A stretch of 64,000 nt of DNA from an uncultured Coprococcus sp. (GCA_947626675.1 CANQTC010000010.1:1-64000); one strand, 5' to 3'; shown: positions 54,398 through 63,652, counted from the first letter of the stretch. Program-made: numbers and translations. The notes: generated by a model not told the origin, from the sequence alone.

Positions 54398-55504
54398 ATG
54401 GATAATGCGTCTGTTTATAAGGTAATAGAGGAAATATACGAATATGGGCAGAGGAAGATAAACCAGATAAGTGCTTTTGATAAACAAGTCGAAGTGAATA
54501 ACAACAGAATTGCGGAGCTGATAGCGGATTTGATGCTTGATAAAAATGCAGAGCCTTTGGAATATCTGAGGAAACTTGCATGTGAAACTTCAAAGAGGAG
54601 CTTTGGCAATAAGATTTATATCAGAGGGCTTATCGAGTGTACAAATATCTGTAAGAACGACTGTTATTATTGCGGCATTAGAAAAAGTAATCAGCATATA
54701 GAGCGGTACAGGCTTGACAAAGACGATATTCTCCGCTGCTGTAAGGAAGGATATATGCTTGGGTTCAGAACCTTTGTACTTCAAGGCGGTGAAGATGGCG
54801 CATATACGCCTTACTTTGTTGAGGAGATAGTAAAACGTATTAAATCAGAATATGACGACTGTGCCGTTACATTGTCATTTGGCGAACATAGCTATGATGT
54901 GTATAAGTTATGGAAAGATGCCGGTGCAGACAGATATCTGCTCAGACATGAAACAGCAGATAAACAGCATTATGAGCGGCTGCATCCTGCTGATATGAGC
55001 TATGAAAACAGGGTAAACTGTCTGTATAATTTAAAAAGCTTAGGATATCAGGTGGGAAGTGGATTTATGGTCGGCTCGCCTTATCAGACGACTTCTCATC
55101 TGGCAGCGAATTTGATATTTTTATCAAAGCTTGAACCACAGATGATAGGAATAGGTCCATATATATCACATAAAGATACGCCGTTTTCAGAGATGGCATC
55201 AGGCAGTCTGAGGTGTACACTGATTATGATAGCCTTATTAAGGCTGATGTTTCCGAAAGCGTTGATACCATCTACGACATCACTTGGTACGATAGCGCCT
55301 GATGGCAGGGAACAGGGCTTTTTATACGGGGCAAATGTTGTTATGCCAAATCTTTCGCCTGTAGCTGTCAGAAAAAAATATATGCTGTATGATAACAAAA
55401 TCTGCACCGGGGAAGAATCGGCACAGTGCAGAGGGTGTCTTGAACTGCGTGTAAAGTCAGTCGGATATGAGATTGTGGTTGACAGAGGAGACTACATTCA
55501 ATGA
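54398..55504 (+). CDS. hydE: [FeFe] hydrogenase maturase HydE (radical SAM)
   Basis: HydE is one of three enzymes that build the diiron centre of [FeFe] hydrogenase. The 368-residue protein has the radical SAM motif CKNDCYYC (C85, C89, C92), IRGLIECTN before it, FVLQGGEDGAYTPYF, SFGEHSYDVYKLWKDAGADRYLLRHETAD, RLHPADMSYENRVNCLYNLKSLGYQVGSGFMVGSP and IGPYISHKDTPF, all typical of HydE. A late CTGEESAQCRGC cluster may hold a second site. The closely related biotin synthase and PylB lack the IGPYISHKDTPF pattern. Its target hydrogenase is encoded at 39617. Confidence 0.92.
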   Translation: MDNASVYKVIEEIYEYGQRKINQISAFDKQVEVNNNRIAELIADLMLDKNAEPLEYLRKLACETSKRSFGNKIYIRGLIECTNICKNDCYYCGIRKSNQHIERYRLDKDDILRCCKEGYMLGFRTFVLQGGEDGAYTPYFVEEIVKRIKSEYDDCAVTLSFGEHSYDVYKLWKDAGADRYLLRHETADKQHYERLHPADMSYENRVNCLYNLKSLGYQVGSGFMVGSPYQTTSHLAANLIFLSKLEPQMIGIGPYISHKDTPFSEMASGSLRCTLIMIALLRLMFPKALIPSTTSLGTIAPDGREQGFLYGANVVMPNLSPVAVRKKYMLYDNKICTGEESAQCRGCLELRVKSVGYEIVVDRGDYIQ

Positions 55505-55522
55505 TGGAGGTAATGAAATATT

Positions 55523-56128
55523 ATGAAAGTCAAGATTTGTGGGCTTACAAGTGCCGGCGAAGCAGAATTTATTAATAAATATAAGCCGGACTATATAGGA
55601 ATCGTTATGTTTTTTCAAAAGAGTAAACGGAATGTTTCTCCGGATGCGGCAGCGGATATTATGAATGCTCTGTCAGATGATATCAGGAAGGTTGCTGTTA
55701 CGGTTTCACCAACAAGGGAACAGATTGCGATTATAGAAAGCCTGGGCTTTGATTACCTGCAAATTCATGGAGAAGTAGAGGATGCGCTGATTACATCCGC
55801 AAAACTTCCGGTTTTTCGTGCATTTAATGTTTCAGACATGAATACGTTGGAGCATTATCAGAAGCTTTCCAATATAGCAGGATATGTATTTGATGCAGGA
55901 CAGCCGGGAAGCGGCAGGACATTTGACTGGAACAGTCTGGAGAAAGTAGAGCGTGATGGCAGGTTATTTATTCTTGCCGGAGGTCTGACTCCTGAAAATG
56001 TAGCAGATGCAATCGAGTATGTTCGTCCTGATGCGGTAGATGTATCATCCGGTGTGGAATATACAGACAGACCGGGAAAAGATGAAGAGAAAGTAAGCGC
56101 ATTTATCAGGAGTGTACGGGGACAATAG
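55523..56128 (+). CDS. trpF: Phosphoribosylanthranilate isomerase TrpF
   Basis: This 201-residue (beta/alpha)8 enzyme of Trp synthesis starts with VKICGLTS (the catalytic Cys7) and carries the partner Asp in FDAGQPGSGRTFDWN (about 126). FILAGGLTPENV and DVSSGVE form the phosphate site. It lies 18 bases after hydE rather than within a trp operon; no other trp gene is in the window. It is the last gene before a terminator. Confidence 0.92.
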   Translation: MKVKICGLTSAGEAEFINKYKPDYIGIVMFFQKSKRNVSPDAAADIMNALSDDIRKVAVTVSPTREQIAIIESLGFDYLQIHGEVEDALITSAKLPVFRAFNVSDMNTLEHYQKLSNIAGYVFDAGQPGSGRTFDWNSLEKVERDGRLFILAGGLTPENVADAIEYVRPDAVDVSSGVEYTDRPGKDEEKVSAFIRSVRGQ

Positions 56129-56152
56129 AATTTTTAGAATTACAGAATATTG

Positions 56153-56200
56153 AAAAAGGGGCTGACGCACTAAATGATTCGTGTGTAGCCCCCTTTTTTT
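56153..56200 (+). terminator. Terminator after trpF
   Basis: AAAAGGGGCT plus GCAC pairs with GTGT plus AGCCCCCTTT, and T7 follows. It separates trpF from the convergent nuclease gene. Confidence 0.9.
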
Positions 56201-56240
56201 GTAATAGAAATATTAGAGTAACATTATCAGCAGAATCTGT

Positions 56241-57065
56241 TCAGTTCCTGTTTGCCTCTATGATTTCATTTATTCTGGATACCGGAAGTTTTGTACGTTC
56301 TGCAATCTCATCAACAGATAAGTTCATATCATAATAATAGACAATAACCTTGCCGACAGTTTTACCTTCAGCAATACCTTCGGCCTTACCTTCAGCAATA
56401 CCTTCGGCCTTGCCTTCAGCTTTTATTTCTGCAAACCGCATGCTCAGTTTCATAAACTCACCTCCCATGGCCTCGTCCGTTCTGATGTAGGTAACTTTTT
56501 CATGGATTGATTTTATCATATCACTTTTTGTATTATTTGCAACAGTATCTGTTGAATGTGTGAAGTAATATAATAATTCTTTCACCTCATCAGATACATC
56601 ATCAGCAGAAGCATCCGTATAGAAGAATATCTTGTAAGTACCGTCATTTAACTTAAGACCGGGAACTTCAAGACATGTGTTGGTGAAGGTATAGCGGTGC
56701 AGACCTTTGCCAAACGGATCAAAAGTACAGATAAAAAGAATGTAGCAGTTTGTAAGAGTGTCATAGCCGTTTTTATTTCCCGGCGGAAGTATGTCAATGT
56801 CCATCATGGACTGGTAGTAACGGCTTCTTCTGGCAATACTCCTGTTTGTCTGCTGCATTTCAGCATTGAAAATCTCGTTGCCGGCATTGACAATTCGTAC
56901 GTCAAGCCTGATGCCATGGCCGTCATAAAAAAGTTTAATGGTATCCTGTGTGGTGATGTCTCTTAATTTCCCGACATCCATATCAAGCAGGACGGACAGC
57001 ACCCCTCTGCAAATATCCTTATCCTGCATCACCTTGCCAAACATGAAGTCATCAGCCATGTTCAT
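56241..57065 (-). CDS. Rpn/YhgA-like PD-(D/E)XK nuclease family protein
   Basis: The 274-residue product from ATG 57065 (MNMADDFMFGKVMQDKDICRG) has the features of Rpn-like recombination-promoting nucleases and related transposase-like proteins: DGHGIRLDVRIVNAGNEIFNAEMQQTN (catalytic Asp and E-x-Q, about 55-80), RRSRYYQSMMDI and a late basic helical tail. The frame is open further upstream. An AAAGGAGA ribosome site lies 5 bases before an ACG (57107), where an ATG would fit the usual start of this family. The tail has five repeats of a KAEGIAEG-type hexamer. Its role here is unknown, and it lies between a terminator and a tetR gene. Confidence 0.75.
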   Translation of the reverse strand: MNMADDFMFGKVMQDKDICRGVLSVLLDMDVGKLRDITTQDTIKLFYDGHGIRLDVRIVNAGNEIFNAEMQQTNRSIARRSRYYQSMMDIDILPPGNKNGYDTLTNCYILFICTFDPFGKGLHRYTFTNTCLEVPGLKLNDGTYKIFFYTDASADDVSDEVKELLYYFTHSTDTVANNTKSDMIKSIHEKVTYIRTDEAMGGEFMKLSMRFAEIKAEGKAEGIAEGKAEGIAEGKTVGKVIVYYYDMNLSVDEIAERTKLPVSRINEIIEANRN

Positions 57066-57371
57066 TATGGCAAGTTCCCTTAAAGCATCTTCTTTTGTAT
57101 AAGCCGTAAAAAAATCTCCTTTGCAATAAATATTCCAGCTGGTAGAAACGAGCATAAAACAAAGGGAAAACAAAGTCAATACACTTCCTTGAATTAGCGC
57201 ACGATGCGCCAAAAAAGCGAATTTCGGGAGGCATAACGGTACGATAAAACAGGAAAAATCCATCTTGTGATGACTTATGAAAAGCGACAAACAGCGTATT
57301 TATAGGATTTTATGATAATTGTAAAACTCTTTTTACAAAACATTTAATCATATATACTTCCATGATTCTTA

Positions 57372-57932
57372 TTATACATTCCGTAAGTCTATCATCCCTA
57401 TATTTTGCAGATAATGGACAATCGTTTTTTTAATATCGGTTGTGTTGTCTGACATATCATTTTCAATCCAGCCGGAGATAATATTCCATATTCCACCGAT
57501 ATTAAAAAATAGAATATATTGTGAAAGCGCGGGTTCTGAAATATTTTGAGTTATTTTTCGGTGTTCAACAGGTATCAGCCGATTTAATTTTAACAGTAAC
57601 AGGTACAGCATTTCATTATCGCGAAGTATCAATAACAAAGCTTTGTTATTTTCGCAAAAAGAAAATATGATATCGAGCATTTTCATCAGGGAATACGCTC
57701 CCTGTTCCTTAATGGCTTCAAGATATTGGCGCAAAATAGTATCAATGTAAGAATTTAATATATCATCTTTGGACAGAAAGTTGCGATAAAAAGTTTTCCT
57801 TGAAATCCCGGCTTCCAATAATATATGTTTTACTGTTATCTCATGATAGGGGAGTTGTGTCATGAGATGTAATAACGTTTCAGTAAGTATTTTTTTGGAA
57901 CGCAGGGCGCTTGGATTTTGTGATGGATTCAT
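57372..57932 (-). CDS. TetR-family transcriptional regulator
   Basis: This 186-residue repressor has an N-terminal helix-turn-helix (about 10-55: SKKILTETLLHLMTQLPYHEITVKHILLEAGISRKTFYRNFLSKDDIL) followed by an all-helical ligand domain. GGAAG precedes the ATG. It is divergent from the flavodoxin/HXXEE pair across a region with inverted repeats, so it probably controls that pair. Its ligand is not evident. Confidence 0.9.
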   Translation of the reverse strand: MNPSQNPSALRSKKILTETLLHLMTQLPYHEITVKHILLEAGISRKTFYRNFLSKDDILNSYIDTILRQYLEAIKEQGAYSLMKMLDIIFSFCENNKALLLILRDNEMLYLLLLKLNRLIPVEHRKITQNISEPALSQYILFFNIGGIWNIISGWIENDMSDNTTDIKKTIVHYLQNIGMIDLRNV

Positions 57933-58006
57933 AAGGCTTCCTTTCTGACACTTATTTTTAAAATTGTGTCACTTCGCGAATGATACTTGTGGATGATTTC
58001 CTATTA

Positions 58007-58124
58007 TTATATCATGTGAACTAAGCTCATACTGTGCTTCGCTTGTATTCACTAAGGTCACAGATGTAAGTTCTCACTAAACTCGGTTTCACCTCGTTAA
58101 GTGTTCACATTATATCATGTGAAC
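58007..58124. repeat. Short repeat element with 15-bp flanking direct repeats
   Basis: TTATATCATGTGAAC occurs at 58007-58021 and again at 58110-58124. The segment between starts with GTGAACTAAG and ends with TTAAGTGTTCAC, roughly an inverted repeat. The same area contains GTTCACAT, six bases, ATGTGAAC (58103-58124). It could be a miniature insertion with a target duplication, or a double operator for TetR. Confidence 0.5.
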
Positions 58125-58179
58125 AATATTGTGAAAACTAAATATGACACAAACATTTACTTTTTGAAAGGAGATTTAT

Positions 58180-58611
58180 ATGAGAATAGCTGTCAGATAC
58201 CAATCGCGTGGAGGAAATACAAAAGCAGTAGCTGAAATCATTGCAAAAGCATTTAATACAGAAGCGCTTACAGTAAATAATCCTATCGAAGAATATACGG
58301 AGTTTTTGTTTCTGGGTGGCGGCGTGTATGGAGGAAAAATGGATAACAGTTTGCAGACCTTTATGATGCAATTACCCTCAGATAAGATTGGACAGATTGT
58401 TGCGTTTTCTACGACCGGTTCTATGAACAGTACGCTTAAGCAGATAAGAAAGGCAGCCGACCGGAAAGAAATATCCGTCAGTGCGCATGAACTGCTTATC
58501 AGAATGTTTTTGCGCGGACATGCTGCTTTGGGGTTAGAGGGTGGAAAAATCTCTGAGAAACAATCTCGGCAAATCCATGATTTTATAAATACAGTACGGG
58601 GAGAAATGTAA
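58180..58611 (+). CDS. Flavodoxin-family protein
   Basis: This 143-residue protein has an FMN phosphate-loop variant (YQSRGGNTKAVAEIIA) and the second loop FLGGGVYGGKMDNSLQTFM. It has an incomplete isoalloxazine cover loop (FSTTGSMNSTLKQIRKAA) and may be a low-affinity FMN-binding protein, as in other flavodoxin-like proteins of TetR-controlled stress operons. An AGGAG site precedes the ATG. Its stop overlaps the HXXEE gene by one base. It is divergent from tetR. Confidence 0.88.
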   Translation: MRIAVRYQSRGGNTKAVAEIIAKAFNTEALTVNNPIEEYTEFLFLGGGVYGGKMDNSLQTFMMQLPSDKIGQIVAFSTTGSMNSTLKQIRKAADRKEISVSAHELLIRMFLRGHAALGLEGGKISEKQSRQIHDFINTVRGEM

Positions 58612-59132
58612 TGGAGAAGTATATATGGCTGTTTCCGATTATATTTATATTCCATGATATAGAGGAAATTATTGGATTTGGGTTATGGCTTCAAAAAAAT
58701 AGAAAAATGCTTGCAGAGAAGTATCCCTTTATTCTAAAAACATATCATGATTTCAGTACAGAGGGACTTGCGCTTGCTGTATTTGAAGAATTAATCGTCT
58801 GCATTGGTTTTTCGGCCCTGGCACTATATACAAATGTAGAATGTTTTATGCTTTTATGGTTGGGGGCATTTGTTGCCTGTATATTGCATTTTATTGTACA
58901 TATCGGGCAGGCAATCATAATCAGGTCTTATATTCCGGCGCTGATAACCAGTATAATCTGTTTGCCGGTTAGTGTTTGGATACTTTTTCAGTGTATTGTC
59001 ATATTGGGCTGTCCGCTGATAAAAATTGTATTATTCAGTTTTATTGGCATTGTTGCTGTTTTATCGAATTTAAAATTTGCACATTTGCTTATGGAAAAAT
59101 TTACGAAAAGGTATATGGGTGATTTTAAATAA
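58611..59132 (+). CDS. HXXEE domain membrane protein
   Basis: This 173-residue protein has about five helices. The HxxEE motif is FHDIEEIIGFGLW (about 14-26), with a second His pair in ILHFIVHIGQAII. The conserved His/Glu residues in a membrane core suggest a metal-dependent or acyl-transfer activity, but the family's function is not established. It is coupled to the flavodoxin gene by a one-base overlap. Confidence 0.85.
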   Translation: MEKYIWLFPIIFIFHDIEEIIGFGLWLQKNRKMLAEKYPFILKTYHDFSTEGLALAVFEELIVCIGFSALALYTNVECFMLLWLGAFVACILHFIVHIGQAIIIRSYIPALITSIICLPVSVWILFQCIVILGCPLIKIVLFSFIGIVAVLSNLKFAHLLMEKFTKRYMGDFK

Positions 59133-59143
59133 TATGCAGAGAG

Positions 59144-59194
59144 AAACAACGAAACCGTCTATTTCATATGCAGGATAGACGGTTTCGTTGTTTT
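59144..59194. terminator. Bidirectional terminator between HXXEE and degV genes
   Basis: AAACAACGAAACCGTCTAT pairs perfectly over 19 bases with ATAGACGGTTTCGTTGTTT. T-rich flanks stand on both sides. Confidence 0.9.
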
Positions 59195-59201
59195 ACCTGT
59201 T

Positions 59202-60089
59202 TTAATCAACTCTTTTATCTCCCCAAAAGAACAGAGATACTGTTCCGGGGCCGGTATGGCTTCCTATGGTTGTTCCGATATCATAGATTTCAATATCGCC
59301 ATCGATGTTTGGAAATGTTTCCTTTATCAGCGCTGCCAGCTCATTTGCAGTATCGAGGCAGGCGGAATGACAGATGTAGCATTTGCCGGAATAGGCTGTA
59401 CCATCTTGCGCATGCTCTATCATCTTTTCGGCAGTACGGCGGATTACTTTATGTTTTCCGCGTATTTTTTCGCGGGGAATTAACCGTCCCTCATAATCCA
59501 TGTTCAGTAATGGACAGATACCGAGGACATTTCCGATAAAACCGGATGTTTTTGATACCCTTCCGCCTTTGATGTAGAAGGTTAAATCTGTAGAGAAAAA
59601 CCAGTGCTGCATACAAAGCTTGTGATTTTCTGCAAAGTTATATACCTCTTCAATACGCTTTCCCGCGTCACGCAAATCCGCCAGCTTATCCATCAATAAT
59701 CCGTAACCGGAAGAAGCACATAAAGAATCTACAATGAAAATTTTCCTGTCAGGATATTTTCCCAGAAGGTTTTCCCTTGCAATCATTGCTGAATTGATAG
59801 TACCCGATAAGCCGGAGGACAGGCATACATGTAAGATATCCTTTCCGTTCATCAGAAACTGTTCAAAGAAGCTCTCGTATTCATCAGCATTTACTTGTGA
59901 GGTTTTTGTTGATGCACCCTCTGACATTCGTTTATAGAATTCATCGAGAGGGATTGTTTCACCAAAATCGTCTTTATATTGTTTCCCGTCAAGTTCATAG
60001 TGGAAACAGATAACAGATAAATCCCGTTCTTCATATTTTTTCTTTGTTAAATCTGCTGTAGAACAACAGCTTATTACATATTCTGCCAT
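59202..60089 (-). CDS. DegV family fatty-acid-binding protein
   Basis: The start at 60089 follows AAGGAAG; 13 residues upstream in frame lack a good site. This 295-residue protein has the DegV order: ISCCSTADL at the start, TSQVNADEYESFFE, HVCLSSGLSGTINSA (fatty-acid carboxylate pocket), VDSLCASSGYGLLM and DIGTTIGSHTGPGTVSLFFWG. DegV-type proteins bind fatty acids, and some feed FakA kinase, which is not seen here. It is a single gene with shared terminator. Confidence 0.92.
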   Translation of the reverse strand: MAEYVISCCSTADLTKKKYEERDLSVICFHYELDGKQYKDDFGETIPLDEFYKRMSEGASTKTSQVNADEYESFFEQFLMNGKDILHVCLSSGLSGTINSAMIARENLLGKYPDRKIFIVDSLCASSGYGLLMDKLADLRDAGKRIEEVYNFAENHKLCMQHWFFSTDLTFYIKGGRVSKTSGFIGNVLGICPLLNMDYEGRLIPREKIRGKHKVIRRTAEKMIEHAQDGTAYSGKCYICHSACLDTANELAALIKETFPNIDGDIEIYDIGTTIGSHTGPGTVSLFFWGDKRVD

Positions 60090-60346
60090 ACTAAAACTTC
60101 CTTTATACTTTTTATATATGATGGTCAAAAAAATGGTGTATATACATCAAATGGATTGAAATTATATAAAATCAGAATAGTATGATTTGCGTTTGTTGTC
60201 AATATATAGATGTTGCTGAAATGAATATTATTATAACCATTTAGCTCGTTAAAATAAATGGATGACACAAAAAATAGGAATGTGATATCATAAAAGATAA
60301 ATAATTTCGTTATCATCTAAAATTAATGAATAAGGAGGAAACGTGG

Positions 60347-62878
60347 ATGCAGACATTATTATTAAATGGAACATGGAATATGGAAGCGGAAGAAGAAAAA
60401 TATTCATGCCGGGTTATGATACCGGGCTCTGTGCTTTCAGGACTGATGAAAGAAGAAAAAATAGAGAATCCTTTTTGGGGGATGAACGAATACCGGACAA
60501 GGGAGCTTTTTAGAGACGAGTACAGTTTTTGCCGAAGCTTTGAGGTGTATCCTGATTTCCTGGAGCGTGAATCGATAGAACTGGTATGTGAGGGGCTTGA
60601 TACGCTTGCGGATATCTATATTAATGAACAGCTTATTTCTTCAGTGGATAATATGCATCGTACATGGCGTTTCCCTGTGAAAGAGTATCTGAATCATGGT
60701 AAAAATACGATACGGATTATTTTTCATTCTGTGCTGAAATATATAGAAGAATATTCGTACAGGGAGAACAGGCATGTGAATTATACTGCCAGTGGCGCGA
60801 TGTACGGCAATCATCTTATTCGCAAGCCACATTCCATGTTTGGATGGGACTGGGGCCCACAGCTTGTTGATGCCGGTATTTTCAGGGATATTTACTTACA
60901 GGCATGGAATGGAAGCCGAATTTCTGATATTGCCATTCGCCAGCAGCATGAAAAAGAATGTGTCAGACTTAGCGTTAAAGTGTTATTTGCCAATCATGAT
61001 AAAGAGTTGAAAGAACCATCCGAAAGAAAACTGATGTGTAATTTGAGAGAAAAAGAAACCGGTAAGATTGCGGCATGTCAAAATATATCGGTTGAAAGTG
61101 AAGCTGCCGATATGTTGCTTACCATACAAAATCCCAAATTGTGGTGGCCGAATGGTTATGGAGAACAGCCATTATATGAGCTTGAAATTATTTTATCGGA
61201 TAAAAATGAAACAGAACTTGAAAAACATTACAAAACGATAGGACTTCGCACACTGACTGTCAGCAGGGAGAGCGACTGCTACGGACAGGAGTTTGCATTT
61301 TGTGTAAACGGATTGAAGATATTTGCAATGGGCGGCAATTATATTCCTGAAGATTGCGTATATTCGCATATTACAAGTGAGAAACAGGAGTATTTATTGT
61401 CATCAATGAAAAAAGCACATTATAATTGTGTGCGCATATGGGGCGGAGGTTATTATCCCGGTGATAATTTTTATGAACTTTGTGACCGTATGGGTTTTAT
61501 TGTATGGCAGGACTTGATGTATGCATGTAATGTGTATGATGTAACAGATGAATTTGCTGCAAATTGCAGGCAGGAGGTGCTGGATAATCTGAAGCGGATT
61601 CATCACCATCCCAGTCTTGGATTAATATGCGGAAATAATGAAATTGAGTCGGCATGGTCTCATTGGCCTGATTTTCAGACAGAGTCCATGTATTTACGCG
61701 CTGATTATATCAGACTGTTTGAAGAAATACTGCCGAAAGCAGTAAAAGAAGCTGCGCCCGATACGTTCTTCTGGCCGTCTTCACCGTCTTCCGGCGGATG
61801 TTTTGCAAGTCCTGATGATGAAAATCAGGGAGACTCACATTATTGGGATGTATGGCATGGACAGAAGCCATTTACCGATTATAAGAAATATTATTTCCGT
61901 TTTTGTTCGGAATTTGGCTTTCAGGCATTTCCAGGTATGAAAACGGTTGCGGCATTTGCGGAAGAAAAGGACTGGAATATTTTTTCGAGAGTTATGGAGA
62001 GTCATCAGAAGAATGATGCGGCAAATGGTAAAATGCTTTACTATTTGTCTGAGAATTTCAAATATCCGTCAAAATTTGATGATTTACTTTATGTCAGTCA
62101 GATTCTGCAAGGGTGTGCCATACAATATGGTGTAGAGCATTGGCGCAGGAACAGGGGAAGATGTATGGGAACACTGTACTGGCAGGTAAATGACAACTGG
62201 CCTGCACCGTCATGGTCCAGTATTGATTATTTCGGAAGGTGGAAGGCACTTCATTATTTCGCCTGCCGTTTTTATGCGCCGGTGGCATCCAGTATGCTCT
62301 GTGAGGAGGATACCGTCAGACTGTTTGTTGTAAATGAAACGCAGAAGAAGCAAACATACACAGCGACAATATCAGTAAAAACGATGGATTTTCGGACGAT
62401 AGCAGCCAGCACATCAAATGGAAGTACAGAACCGTTCTCTTCTTCCTGTGCGCTTTCTTTTGATTTGAAAGAGATAAAAGAATACGCCGATATGTTATCG
62501 CTTCCAAAGGAAGTCAGGAAATTTGAGGAACAGACATTTCTGGAAGGAACGATTTTGCTTGAGGATGGAACGGTACTTCAAAGCATAGAGACTTTGCTGC
62601 CATATAAATATATGAATTTACCAGTACCTCAGATTTATATTTCTGTCAAGGAAGAGGAACAGGAATATACAATATCCTTAATGTCGGATTGTTTTGCTGC
62701 ATTTGTTGAATTGGATTTTGATGATGCTGATGTGATTTTTTCGGATAATTATTTTATGCTTACGGATAGTGAACCCAAAGTTATCACAATTAGGAAAAAG
62801 GAAATTATGAACGGCGTTTTTTCGGATGCGGAGGATTTGAGAAACAGAATAAAGGTACGCACACTGGCAAATCTTTGA
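60347..62878 (+). CDS. Beta-mannosidase, GH2 family
   Basis: The ATG at 60347 follows AAGGAGGA; an earlier in-frame ATG (60326) precedes that site. The 843-residue enzyme has the GH2 layout: jelly-roll domain (LLLNGTWNMEAEEEKYSCRVMIPGSV), immunoglobulin-like domain, TIM barrel. The acid/base is Glu432 in CGNNEIESAW and the nucleophile Glu522 in FCSEFGFQAFP. GWDWGPQLVDAGIFRDI and MGTLYWQVNDNWPAPSWSSIDYFGRWKAL are typical of beta-mannosidases. It lacks a signal peptide, so it acts on imported mannosyl oligosaccharides. Confidence 0.93.
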   Translation: MQTLLLNGTWNMEAEEEKYSCRVMIPGSVLSGLMKEEKIENPFWGMNEYRTRELFRDEYSFCRSFEVYPDFLERESIELVCEGLDTLADIYINEQLISSVDNMHRTWRFPVKEYLNHGKNTIRIIFHSVLKYIEEYSYRENRHVNYTASGAMYGNHLIRKPHSMFGWDWGPQLVDAGIFRDIYLQAWNGSRISDIAIRQQHEKECVRLSVKVLFANHDKELKEPSERKLMCNLREKETGKIAACQNISVESEAADMLLTIQNPKLWWPNGYGEQPLYELEIILSDKNETELEKHYKTIGLRTLTVSRESDCYGQEFAFCVNGLKIFAMGGNYIPEDCVYSHITSEKQEYLLSSMKKAHYNCVRIWGGGYYPGDNFYELCDRMGFIVWQDLMYACNVYDVTDEFAANCRQEVLDNLKRIHHHPSLGLICGNNEIESAWSHWPDFQTESMYLRADYIRLFEEILPKAVKEAAPDTFFWPSSPSSGGCFASPDDENQGDSHYWDVWHGQKPFTDYKKYYFRFCSEFGFQAFPGMKTVAAFAEEKDWNIFSRVMESHQKNDAANGKMLYYLSENFKYPSKFDDLLYVSQILQGCAIQYGVEHWRRNRGRCMGTLYWQVNDNWPAPSWSSIDYFGRWKALHYFACRFYAPVASSMLCEEDTVRLFVVNETQKKQTYTATISVKTMDFRTIAASTSNGSTEPFSSSCALSFDLKEIKEYADMLSLPKEVRKFEEQTFLEGTILLEDGTVLQSIETLLPYKYMNLPVPQIYISVKEEEQEYTISLMSDCFAAFVELDFDDADVIFSDNYFMLTDSEPKVITIRKKEIMNGVFSDAEDLRNRIKVRTLANL

Positions 62879-62902
62879 GACACAGAAAGTTCACAAAAAT
62901 TG

Positions 62903-62929
62903 TTAGCACTCTCTATTGACGAGTGCTAA
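62903..62929 (+). promoter_or_regulatory. CIRCE element (HrcA operator)
   Basis: TTAGCACTC, nine bases, GAGTGCTAA: an exact match to the CIRCE consensus. The HrcA repressor binds it and releases on heat stress. Confidence 0.95.
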
Positions 62930-62944
62930 CAAAAGTGGTATAAC
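62916..62944 (+). promoter_or_regulatory. Promoter of hsp20, overlapping CIRCE
   Basis: TTGACG (62916-62921), 17 bases, TATAAC (62939-62944). The -35 lies inside CIRCE, so HrcA would block polymerase. Confidence 0.8.
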
Positions 62945-63079
62945 ATAATCAGAACAAGAAAAAAGCAATAAAAGTAAGATGAGAAATGCTTATATCTGTT
63001 CAAAAGGCAAAATAACATGAAGGTGCGAAAGCATATTGGCATAGAGCCAATAGCGTTATATGGAAAGGAAGGATGACTT

Positions 63080-63517
63080 ATGTTGATGCCTAGTATTTTT
63101 GGGGACACTTTATTGGATGACTTTTTTGGATTTCCAACAAATGGGAACTATAGAAGGACAACAAGCAATACCAATGGTCTTATGCAGACAGATGTAGAAG
63201 AGTTGGAAAAAGAATATCAGGTTATTATGAATCTGCCCGGCTTTGCAAAGGAGGATGTAAAAGGCGAATTGAAAGATGGTTATCTGACTATTACAGCAAC
63301 GACGAATACTTCAAATGACGAGAAGGATAAAAAAGGCCAATATATCAGGAGAGAGCGTTACAGCGGCACTTGCAGCAGAAGTTTTTATGTAGGTGAGGAT
63401 ATTAAGCAGGAGGATATTAAAGCGAAGTTTGAAAACGGTACGCTGAAGCTTACAATTCCGAAGGTAGAGGCAAAACCTGAGGTTGAAAAGACACAATATA
63501 TTTCAATAGAAGGATAA
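63080..63517 (+). CDS. hsp20: Small heat shock protein Hsp20
   Basis: This 145-residue alpha-crystallin-type holdase has an N-terminal MLMPSIFGDTLLDDFFGFP and a crystallin domain (about 38-140) with EKEYQVIMNLPGFAKEDVKGELKDGYLTITA. The GTLKLTIPK strand ends it, and a C-terminal extension (QYISIEG) follows. It keeps unfolded proteins soluble for Hsp70. A GGAAGGA site precedes the ATG. The gene is under CIRCE/HrcA control. Confidence 0.95.
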   Translation: MLMPSIFGDTLLDDFFGFPTNGNYRRTTSNTNGLMQTDVEELEKEYQVIMNLPGFAKEDVKGELKDGYLTITATTNTSNDEKDKKGQYIRRERYSGTCSRSFYVGEDIKQEDIKAKFENGTLKLTIPKVEAKPEVEKTQYISIEG

Positions 63518-63534
63518 TTTATAAAATGTTATAA

Positions 63535-63572
63535 AAACTGTCCGGTCAGATATCTGAACGGATAGTTTTTTT
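63535..63572 (+). terminator. Terminator after hsp20
   Basis: AACTGTCCGGTCAGA pairs with TCTGAACGGATAGTT with G-U pairs, and T7 follows. Confidence 0.8.
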
Positions 63573-63586
63573 ATTGAAAACAATTA

Positions 63587-63614
63587 TTGACACATGATAA
63601 AAACGACCTATAAT
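63587..63614 (+). promoter_or_regulatory. Promoter of the LrgA/CidA-like gene
   Basis: TTGACA (63587-63592), 16 bases, TATAAT (63609-63614): both boxes are perfect. Confidence 0.85.
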
Positions 63615-63652
63615 GAGTGGTGGCGGTTTGCACAAAAGATAGGAGCGTACAA

